A stretch of 5,857 nt of DNA, from the NCBI GenBank assembly GCA_030616665.1, contig JAUWWX010000064.1:1-5857 (forward strand), read 5' to 3'. The position numbers and the translations under genes were made by a program. Positions 1-4,121 of this stretch are shown here, in pieces. Below the pieces are notes generated by a model, which saw only the letters and a list, made by a program, of their open reading frames with translations, was not told the DNA's origin and searched no databases. The DNA is from an archaeon (GTDB taxonomy: Archaea; Iainarchaeota; Iainarchaeia; Iainarchaeales; GCA-2688035). The stretch's first letter is position 1, and each line of letters begins with the position of its first letter.

Positions 1-850
1 GCGTACTTCCCTGGCAGTGGACTTAACGGCTTCCCTACGGCACCCCTGCACCACGTGGGTGCTAGGACACCAAGTCCACATCGTTTACGGCTGGGACTAA
101 CAGGGTATCTAATCCTGGTCGCTCCCCCAGCTTTCGTCTCTCACCGTCAGAACCGTACTGGTAAAGCGCCTTCGCTACTGGTGGTCTTTCCGGGATCATA
201 ACATTTCACCGTTACCCCGGAAATTCCCTTTACCTCTCCCGGTCTCGAGCCTGGCAGTATCTCTGGCAATTCAACTTGTTAAGCAAGCTGATTTCACCAA
301 AGACTTTTCAAGCGAGCTACGGACGTTTTAGGCCCAATATAAGTGGACACCACTCATGGAGTACGTGTTACCGCGGCGGCTGGCACGTATCTTGCCCCCC
401 ATTTATTCGCCAAGCTTTTTGGGCTTGGCAAAAGCAAGCAAAGCTTGCACTCGAAATCCCCCTATCACGCTTTCGCGCATTGTAAAGGTTTCGCGACTGC
501 TGCACCCCGTAGGGCTAGGACCCTTATCTCAGTGTCCTTCTCCGGGCTACCTCTCTCAAGGCCCGTATGGATCAACGGCTTGGTGGGCATTTACCCCGCC
601 AACGACCTAATCCACCGCAGGCTCATCCTTGGGCGCTTGCTTGCATGGTGCAAGAGCTTTGGGCAATTGGACATTCCAGTGCCAGTTGCCTATTAGGCAT
701 TATCCCCAGTTTCCCAGGATTAACCAGTCCCAAGGGTAGATTACCCACGTGTTACTGAGCCGTTCGCCAAAGACGCCGTATACGCCTTTAAGACTTGCAT
801 GTCTAAATCGGATTTCGATAGCAGTATCCTCCAGCAGGATCAGCTGGAAT
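1..850 (-). rRNA. 16S ribosomal RNA, 5' part, truncated by the left window edge
   Basis: Small-subunit rRNA of the 30S ribosome, read on the minus strand. The 5' end lies near 850, where the minus strand starts ATTCC followed by the helix UCCAG...CUGGA, the counterpart of the usual archaeal UCCGG...CCGGA. Conserved blocks include the 530-loop region GTGCCAGCCGCCGCGGTAA (368-386), the archaeal GTGCAGCAGTCGCGAAA block (about 489-505), the 'TTGGGCCTAAA' type sequence near 330-340, and ATTAGATACCC near 103-113. The window begins at about E. coli position 880, so roughly the last 40% of the gene, including the anti-Shine-Dalgarno end, is missing. The archaeal identity is certain. Unusual bases are U in place of the near-universal G at E. 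coli position 800 and three changes in the first 25 nt. No tRNA or intron is seen inside the visible part. Confidence 0.98.
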
Positions 851-984
851 TACACCAAACAATTCCGACATTGGATTTGGGATGAATCGCCTCCAGTGCT
901 TAAACCGCGGGAGTGATGTTTGATGCTTTGGAAACTTATATGAAATTGGTTTTGTTGAACTTAACTCAACGCAAGCCTGCATCA

Positions 985-1075
985 TGCTGTAAACAGCTAC
1001 AGCACTCATTAAACCTTTTTCCAAAAGGTTTGCGAAAAACGTGAAAAACGCTTCGCAAGCCTTTCTTCGAAAGGC
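985..1075 (-). repeat. Cluster of four adjacent hairpins in the rRNA leader
   Basis: Four perfect inverted repeats stand almost end to end: TGCTGTA/TACAGCA (985-991/998-1004, 6-nt loop); AAACCTTTT/AAAAGGTTT (1011-1019/1023-1031, 3-nt loop); TTGCGAA/TTCGCAA (1030-1036/1052-1058, 15-nt loop); and GCCTTTC/GAAAGGC (1059-1065/1069-1075, 3-nt loop). The second and third overlap by two bases. In the minus-strand transcript they would fold as a row of stem-loops upstream of 16S, plausibly landmarks for rRNA processing or assembly. The pairing is read directly from the sequence; the role is inferred. Confidence 0.8.
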
Positions 1076-1134
1076 ACTGTTCATTGAGCCTTCATGCTGG
1101 CAGCACACTAGGTACTAGCAGCAAATCCCCATGC

Positions 1135-1201
1135 TACCAACAGAGTTGGTAAAAAGTCGCATTTCGTTCTGAGAAAACCGCAGTTTTTGGTAACTGCGAC
1201 T
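1135..1201 (-). repeat. Promoter-proximal hairpins, two of them mutually exclusive
   Basis: TACCAAC/GTTGGTA (1135-1141/1145-1151, 3-nt loop) forms one perfect hairpin. Next to it, CGCAGTT/AACTGCG (1179-1185/1192-1198, 6-nt loop) and AGTCGCA/TGCGACT (1155-1161/1195-1201, 33-nt loop) both use bases 1195-1198, so the nascent rRNA leader can form one or the other but not both. These elements lie within about 80 nt of the inferred transcription start of the 16S transcript. Confidence 0.75.
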
Positions 1202-1234
1202 AGGCTCTCACGTATATACTATTAATTGGGGTCA

Positions 1235-1243
1235 TTTATATAC
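1235..1243 (-). promoter_or_regulatory. 16S rRNA promoter (TATA box and BRE)
   Basis: The minus strand reads GTATATAAA, preceded by a purine-rich GAAAA tract that can serve as the BRE bound by TFB. Its centre at about 1239 predicts initiation near 1213. A second TATA-like element, AGTATATACG on the minus strand (1211-1220), could be a tandem promoter starting near 1189, or may be just the initiator region. This is the best TATA box in the window, as expected for an rRNA gene. Confidence 0.8.
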
Positions 1244-1305
1244 TTTTCTGTTAGGTTGAAGGCCGTGTAAGGAAACTTTCTGCAAAAAATGAAAGCTGTG
1301 CAAAA

Positions 1306-1314
1306 GTATTTATT
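1306..1314 (+). promoter_or_regulatory. Promoter of the UbiA-family gene
   Basis: The TATA-like GTATTTATT follows an A-rich CAAAA tract. Its centre is about 26 bp before the ATG at 1336, so the transcript probably begins at or within a few bases of the start codon (leaderless). It lies back to back with the rRNA promoter about 70 bp away. Confidence 0.6.
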
Positions 1315-1335
1315 CTTTTTATTGCAAATAATGGT

Positions 1336-2214
1336 ATGCTTTCTCTTTTCTACGGCCTGCTGCAGTTAATGAGGCCACTTGAATGGAGCAAGAGCTTTGG
1401 CAACATGCTGATTGCGGCTGTCACCGCTGGCTTGTGGATGCATGCCCAAATTGACCCAATTCGTTTTTTGATTGGGTTTGCGTCACTCGCACTTCTTTGG
1501 GGCGGCCTCTACGCCTTGAATGATTACACTGACCGGTTTGCAGATGCGTTGCATCCAGAGAAAAAGAAGAGGGCAATTCCCTCTGGTTTGGTGCCGGCAA
1601 ATGTTGCTTTAATTTTTTCCCTGGTTTTAATTGTGGCTTCAATAATAATTGCAGTTTATTTGAATGGAAGCAGCTTGTTTTTGGTCTGCGTTCTTGCAAT
1701 GCTGCTCAACCAGATGATGTACACGATGAAGCCGTTTAGCCTGAAGAAGAGGCCTGTCGTTGACTTGCTAAGTGGCTCTTTGATAAACCCAATCTTCAGG
1801 TTTTACGCTGGCTGGGTATTGTTTGTCCCTGCATTTAATGCGCCATGGCAAGTCCTCTTGTTCATTCTTGGAATACAGTTCGGCGGCTTTGGCTTGTACA
1901 GGATGTACAGCAAGGAACATGAAAGGAGGCTTGGCTTGAAGAGCAGTGTTGTCTTGTTTGGGGAAAGGAGCTTGAAAAGGGTTGCTTATGTTTCCTTGGC
2001 AATTGGCGCCATTTCATACATTTATGCAACCTTCACAGTGCTGCCAATCCGCTACCTTTTCCTCGGTCTTGCAATGCTTCTGTTCGCGCCCTTTTACAAG
2101 ACCGCTCTAAAAAGGCCGCAGGAAATAAACCACAAGAAAATGTACTGGCTTGTCTACGTGCAGTACCTTGTGTTCTTAGCAGGCTTTTTGCTGCTTTACC
2201 TGTTTGCTTTTTGA
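1336..2214 (+). CDS. UbiA-superfamily membrane prenyltransferase
   Basis: This 292-aa integral membrane protein, normal length for UbiA enzymes, transfers a polyprenyl group from a prenyl (di)phosphate to an acceptor. The first Asp-rich motif NDxxDxxxD is intact (N62, D63, D66, D70) and is followed by HPEKKKRAIPSG (72-84), matching the HPxKRxRxIxSG block of the family. About nine hydrophobic segments are visible. The N-terminal RPLEWSK (13-19) and the HP-K-R block recall the polyprenyl-phosphate phosphoribosyltransferase branch. The second Asp-rich motif, expected as DxxxD before a Gly-Leu-Lys-Ser block, reads SKEHERRLGLKS (192-203), with no Asp and Glu at 196. Possible substrates therefore include those of ether-lipid synthesis (DGGGP synthase), quinone or decaprenyl-phosphoribose type reactions; I cannot choose. 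The start at 1336 fits the promoter spacing. The ATG at 1331 is in a frame that closes after 12 codons. Confidence 0.88.
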   Translation: MLSLFYGLLQLMRPLEWSKSFGNMLIAAVTAGLWMHAQIDPIRFLIGFASLALLWGGLYALNDYTDRFADALHPEKKKRAIPSGLVPANVALIFSLVLIVASIIIAVYLNGSSLFLVCVLAMLLNQMMYTMKPFSLKKRPVVDLLSGSLINPIFRFYAGWVLFVPAFNAPWQVLLFILGIQFGGFGLYRMYSKEHERRLGLKSSVVLFGERSLKRVAYVSLAIGAISYIYATFTVLPIRYLFLGLAMLLFAPFYKTALKRPQEINHKKMYWLVYVQYLVFLAGFLLLYLFAF

Positions 2215-2225
2215 GAAGCCAAAGG

Positions 2226-2233
2226 ATTAATAA
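2226..2233 (+). promoter_or_regulatory. Candidate promoter of the 253-aa hypothetical gene
   Basis: ATTAATAA lies 12 bases after the upstream stop codon, with its centre about 27 bp before the ATG at 2257. The spacing fits a leaderless transcript. The match to a TATA box is moderate. Confidence 0.45.
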
Positions 2234-2249
2234 GGAAGAAGACAATCTC

Positions 2250-2256
2250 TTTTTTT
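2250..2256 (+). terminator. T-run terminator candidate after the UbiA-family gene
   Basis: Seven T residues preceded by TCTC sit 35 bases after the UbiA stop and directly abut the ATG of the next gene. Archaeal RNA polymerase terminates at such tracts without a hairpin. If it works, the same bases end one transcript and are the last bases before the next gene. Confidence 0.4.
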
Positions 2257-3018
2257 ATGCGTGGAAAGCATAAGGCACAGGGCCCTAAGCGGAAGGGAAC
2301 TTGGCTTAAAACAAGGTTTAAAAAAGTCTTGGATAAACTCAAGTCAAGACAGCCCTTTCATGAAAAAGAACCGCCAATATCTTCCAAGAAAGAGCAAAGG
2401 GCATTTGAAACCAGCACCCTTCTTTGGGACAAGTCCAAGGGAGCTATTGGTCTTCCATATTATAAAAATTATATGTTTAGAAGGGTTGCTTTTGTTCCAA
2501 AAGGCAAGCAAGGCAAAGCTAAAAAGGCATTGATAGCTGAAGCAATGTTGGGCAAAATTGTCACTTATTGGACCTACTACCCAAAGCCTGATGAAGCATT
2601 AAAGTTTGCCAAAGCATTAAAGCATGTAGGTATAGGTAATCCTGGACATAGTTTTCCTGGTTGTGTAGGGGCGGTAATTGCGGATGTCAGCCCAAAAACC
2701 GAATCTATTCGCAGCATAAGAATTCGTACAATTCAGGGAAGCTATACATCAAGAAAGTGCCCTGAGTTGTCAACCAAGCTTACAAGAAGCCATGGCGGTT
2801 GGAGAGAGCATATTTTGGGCTATGTTTTCAAAAAAGCCGTTGAGGAAAATATCAGGACAGTGAGTTATATTGGCTCGCCTATTTCCTGGGGCCAAAGAAT
2901 AAGACTGTCTTCTAGCGAAAAAAAACGCCTGAAAACCTTTTTAAGGATTGCAAAAAGGAACGGCTTCAAAAGAAAGCGGGATAGCAAAAAAACTGAACTG
3001 GTTGTGCAAAGGCCTTAG
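2257..3018 (+). CDS. Hypothetical basic protein, 253 aa
   Basis: I do not recognise the family with confidence. The N-terminal ~50 residues are strongly basic and probably disordered. Residues ~70-240 look folded, with alternating strands and helices. A notable stretch runs from VGAVIADVSPKTESIRSI through IRTIQG (~158-163), then a basic stretch LTRSHGGWREHILGY and an amphipathic helix, to a strand ending VSYIGSP. The order 'IQG - Thr/Lys - HG-x-R - helix - strand' weakly recalls the DUF535/VirK-YbjX acyltransferase-like family, but this is only a visual likeness. There is no signal peptide or membrane segment and no obvious catalytic motif; two cysteines (136 and about 169) are not paired into a zinc motif. 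The C-terminus is again Lys/Arg-rich, suggesting nucleic acid or ribosome contact. It follows the UbiA gene by 42 bp and its stop overlaps the convergent small gene by 4 bp. Confidence 0.75.
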   Translation: MRGKHKAQGPKRKGTWLKTRFKKVLDKLKSRQPFHEKEPPISSKKEQRAFETSTLLWDKSKGAIGLPYYKNYMFRRVAFVPKGKQGKAKKALIAEAMLGKIVTYWTYYPKPDEALKFAKALKHVGIGNPGHSFPGCVGAVIADVSPKTESIRSIRIRTIQGSYTSRKCPELSTKLTRSHGGWREHILGYVFKKAVEENIRTVSYIGSPISWGQRIRLSSSEKKRLKTFLRIAKRNGFKRKRDSKKTELVVQRP

Positions 3019-3146
3019 CTCTTGGCCCTCTTTCTTATGTACTTCTTTTTCTTCTTCTTCTTCCGCATCTTTTTCTTCTTCCACTTCCATCTCTGGCGCG
3101 CGTGCGTCTTCTTGAAGCGCGAGCTGTCCTTCTTCTTGGTCCCCAT
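3015..3146 (-). CDS. rpl41e: Probable large-subunit ribosomal protein eL41, N-terminally extended
   Basis: This 43-aa ORF has about 60% Lys plus Arg. Residues 22-29 read WKKKKMRK and the end reads YIRKRAKS. Aligned without gaps, this matches the shape of eL41 (W-basic4-M-R-basic run-M/I-R-x-R-S/A-K), a 25-residue helix that sits between the ribosomal subunits in eukaryotes and many archaea. Here about 18 residues (MGTKKKDSSRFKKTHARQ) precede the core. The low complexity means that chance resemblance is possible, but the two tryptophans, the methionine and the C-terminal spacing agree. The start ATG at 3146 is the first in frame. A weak TATA-like CCTTTAAC (minus, 3168-3175) lies about 26 bp upstream. 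The stop overlaps that of the convergent 253-aa gene. The same codons read in another frame give an implausible Glu-rich peptide. Confidence 0.65.
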   Translation of the reverse strand: MGTKKKDSSRFKKTHARQRWKWKKKKMRKKKKKKKYIRKRAKS

Positions 3147-3180
3147 TCAACAATCACTTTAAAAGCAGTTAAAGGAATTG

Positions 3181-3201
3181 AAAGAAAAAGAGTTTAAAAA
3201 G
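3181..3201 (-). terminator. T-rich terminator candidate after the Tyr-rich gene
   Basis: Within 35 bases after the stop codon the minus strand has CTTTTT, AAACTC and CTTTTTCTTT, two T-runs in series. This is typical of intrinsic archaeal termination. It separates the Tyr-rich gene from the eL41-like gene downstream on the same strand. Confidence 0.5.
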
Positions 3202-3213
3202 CTTCTTCTCAGC

Positions 3214-3603
3214 TTACCAGCCAAAGCTGACACTGAATCCAGGGCTGTAATAGGATGCCCTGTAGTCATAGTAGTTATAGTAGGGCTGATGGTAGTAGAC
3301 TGTAGGCGGGTAATAATGATAGCTTGGGTAGTAGGAATAGCCAGAGTAGCCAGGGTAGTAGTGGTAGCCGTAGTATGCTGGCCCATAATAGCTATAGTAC
3401 CTGCCGTTTGGCGCATAGTACTCCCAGTTCATGTAGCCATCCCACCTTTCATAGCCATAGTAGCCCCCGCCATAATACTCTTTATAGGAGTAGCCGTATG
3501 GCGTAGCATAGCCGCTACAATAATATCCAGAGCCACAGTACGCGCTTGCACTTGAGGCTATTAAAACCAGTGCTGTTGCCAAAAGAAAAACTTTGCAGTC
3601 CAT
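3214..3603 (-). CDS. Small secreted tyrosine-rich protein
   Basis: This 129-aa protein has a clear Sec signal peptide: MDCK, a hydrophobic core VFLLATALVLIA (5-16) and a signal-peptidase site after SASA (cleavage about 21/22). The mature ~108 residues contain 40 tyrosines, mostly as YY, YxY, GY and YYP units, with Gly, Ser and Pro, three Trp and a few charged residues. Two cysteines (23 and 29) stand right after the cleavage site and could form a small disulphide loop. There is no lipobox, as the Cys is at +2. The C-terminus SPGFSVSFGW looks like a beta-strand and recalls the ends of bacterial YY/PG-rich envelope proteins. I know no assigned family. A surface, adhesive or crosslinkable envelope role is inference. 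The start at 3603 is chosen over an in-frame ATG six codons upstream because the TATA box is about 28 bp before 3603 and the signal peptide then has normal length. Confidence 0.82.
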   Translation of the reverse strand: MDCKVFLLATALVLIASSASAYCGSGYYCSGYATPYGYSYKEYYGGGYYGYERWDGYMNWEYYAPNGRYYSYYGPAYYGYHYYPGYSGYSYYPSYHYYPPTVYYHQPYYNYYDYRASYYSPGFSVSFGW

Positions 3604-3627
3604 TAAATAACTTAGCTGCAAAAGAAG

Positions 3628-3636
3628 TATATAAAC
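3628..3636 (-). promoter_or_regulatory. Promoter of the Tyr-rich secreted protein gene
   Basis: The minus strand reads GTTTATATA, a strong TATA box, centred about 28 bp before the ATG at 3603. This predicts a leaderless mRNA and decides the start codon: the alternative ATG at 3621 would lie upstream of the transcription start. Confidence 0.7.
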
Positions 3637-3654
3637 CTAACTATTTCACTGAAA

Positions 3655-3691
3655 AGGGTTAATTTTTCTTAATTTGGTGGCCTTTAACCCT
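3655..3691. repeat. Inverted repeat upstream of the Tyr-rich gene
   Basis: AGGGTTAA (3655-3662) and TTAACCCT (3684-3691) are perfect 8-bp inverted arms, 21 bp apart (arm centres 29 bp apart). They lie between the tRNA terminator and the TATA box of the Tyr-rich gene, 19 bp upstream of that box. This could be an operator for a dimeric regulator or a chance pair. Confidence 0.4.
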
Positions 3692-3702
3692 GTTTTATGT
3701 TT

Positions 3703-3717
3703 AGGAAAAGAAAAAGA
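3703..3717 (-). terminator. T-rich terminator of the tRNA-Glu gene
   Basis: Directly after the tRNA 3' end the minus strand reads CTCTTTTTCTTTTCC, with runs of five and four T. This is a typical intrinsic terminator for an archaeal tRNA gene. Confidence 0.6.
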
Positions 3718-3718
3718 G

Positions 3719-3839
3719 TGCCCCAGCCGGGATTCGAACCCGGGCTTCAAGCTTGCGAAAGCCGTTTTCCCGAGGCTTTTTCTTGCCGGAAAAAGGCTCT
3801 GAAAGGCTTGAGTGCTTGACCGGACTACACTACCGGGGC
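3719..3839 (-). tRNA. tRNA-Glu (anticodon UUC) with a 46-nt intron
   Basis: The mature tRNA is 75 nt and all arms can be drawn. Acceptor: GCCCCGG with CTGGGGC (one G-U pair) and discriminator A. D arm: GTGT/GCAC with loop AGTCCGGTCAA, almost the archaeal tRNA-Glu D loop. Anticodon stem: CAAGC/GCTTG. Spliced loop: CTTTCAA with anticodon TTC. A four-base variable loop is followed by T arm CCGGG-TTCGAAT-CCCGG. The intron lies at the canonical 37/38 site, about 3757-3802 in window coordinates. It contains a strong hairpin, CTTTTTC/GAAAAAG. Splice-site bulges CAG and CAA can be placed symmetrically with an outer helix AGCC/GGCT, but the central four positions (CTTT against TTCG) give only one Watson-Crick pair, so the bulge-helix-bulge is relaxed. 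CCA is not encoded. Confidence 0.92.
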
Positions 3840-3868
3840 AAATGCTTTAAATAAGTTGTTGTAACCAA

Positions 3869-3879
3869 GTTATTTAATT
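3869..3879 (-). promoter_or_regulatory. Candidate promoter of the tRNA-Glu gene
   Basis: The minus strand reads AATTAAATAAC, centred near 3874, predicting a start near 3848 and a 5' leader of about 9 nt removed by RNase P. A nearer AT-rich element (CTTATTTAAAG, 3845-3855) would start transcription inside the tRNA and is less likely. Confidence 0.5.
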
Positions 3880-3910
3880 AACTGGTTGTTAATAATTTAA
3901 TCTTAATTAT

Positions 3911-3919
3911 TATTTAAAA
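3911..3919 (+). promoter_or_regulatory. Promoter of the eL40 gene
   Basis: TATTTAAAA in an AT-rich stretch lies about 28 bp before the ATG at 3943 and is divergent from the tRNA promoter. A GGGGTG (3929-3934), eight bases before the ATG, could act as a Shine-Dalgarno only if transcription starts farther upstream than this box suggests. Confidence 0.55.
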
Positions 3920-3942
3920 GGGATTGCCGGGGTGCAAGCTAA

Positions 3943-4107
3943 ATGGCTCGTTTTGAGGAAGCGGACGCAAGGCTGTTCAAGAATATCTGGATTTGCATGC
4001 GGTGCAATGCAAAGAACAGGACAGGGAGCAGTAAGCCAAGGAGATGCAGGAAATGCGGAAGCTCGCGTTTGAGGCTGAAGCACAAGGCAAAGAAGGCTGG
4101 AAAGTAA
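3943..4107 (+). CDS. rpl40e: Large-subunit ribosomal protein eL40 (zinc ribbon)
   Basis: A 54-aa protein of the 50S subunit. It begins MARFEEADARLFKNIWICMRCNA, very close to the archaeal eL40 pattern MARFPEAEARL...ICMKCNARN. Four cysteines (18, 21, 35, 38) form the zinc ribbon, followed by GSSRLRLKHK where eL40 usually has GYKGLRPK. The spacing between the two Cys pairs is 13 residues, three more than the usual 10, through an insertion around TGSSKP (27-32), and the tail is a basic KHKAKKAGK. Unlike the eukaryotic protein there is no ubiquitin fusion, as expected for archaea. It converges on thiL with 14 bp between stops. Confidence 0.95.
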   Translation: MARFEEADARLFKNIWICMRCNAKNRTGSSKPRRCRKCGSSRLRLKHKAKKAGK

Positions 4108-4121
4108 TCTGATTCATCTTC

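Larger units (their letters stand above)
851..1213 (-). other. 16S rRNA transcribed leader (external spacer)
   Basis: This stretch of about 360 bases lies between the 16S promoter and the mature 5' end and contains no credible gene. It is rich in perfect short inverted repeats, listed separately. The part next to 16S (about 855-950) should contain the 5' strand of the processing stem, which in archaea pairs with sequence downstream of 16S and is cut at a bulge-helix-bulge. The partner strand is outside the window, so this cannot be confirmed. A weaker inverted repeat, GTTGA(954-958)/TCAAC(966-970), is also present. The right boundary is the inferred transcription start, about 26 nt from the TATA-box centre. 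Confidence 0.7.

Noticed and set aside
405..460. Two perfect hairpins (GCCAAGC/GCTTGGC and GCAAGC/GCTTGC)
   Set aside because: They fall in the normal variable stem region of 16S (around helices 16-17) and are ordinary rRNA secondary structure.
276..758. Several plus-strand ORFs of 60-117 codons
   Set aside because: They are antisense to conserved 16S rRNA and overlap each other in different frames; no family resemblance.
908..930. Possible C/D-box sRNA (GTGATGT-like C box in the rRNA leader)
   Set aside because: Imperfect C box, no matching D box at the right distance, and on the strand opposite to rRNA transcription.
803..1108. 101-codon minus-strand ORF across the rRNA leader
   Set aside because: It runs into the mature 16S 5' end and its codons are explained by the hairpin arms; composition is not protein-like.
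1265..1300. Weak hairpin (CTTTC/GAAAG) between the divergent promoters
   Set aside because: Only 5 bp with a 10-nt A-rich loop; expected by chance in AT-rich promoter DNA.
2941..3153. 70-codon minus-strand Glu-rich ORF
   Set aside because: It reads the AAG-rich eL41 codons in another frame, giving low-complexity Glu, and overlaps the end of the 253-aa gene.
3178..3555. 125-codon plus-strand ORF, very rich in Val/Ile, resembling a membrane protein
   Set aside because: It is the antisense of the Tyr codons: TAC and TAT become GTA (Val) and ATA (Ile). The minus-strand frame has the promoter and signal peptide.
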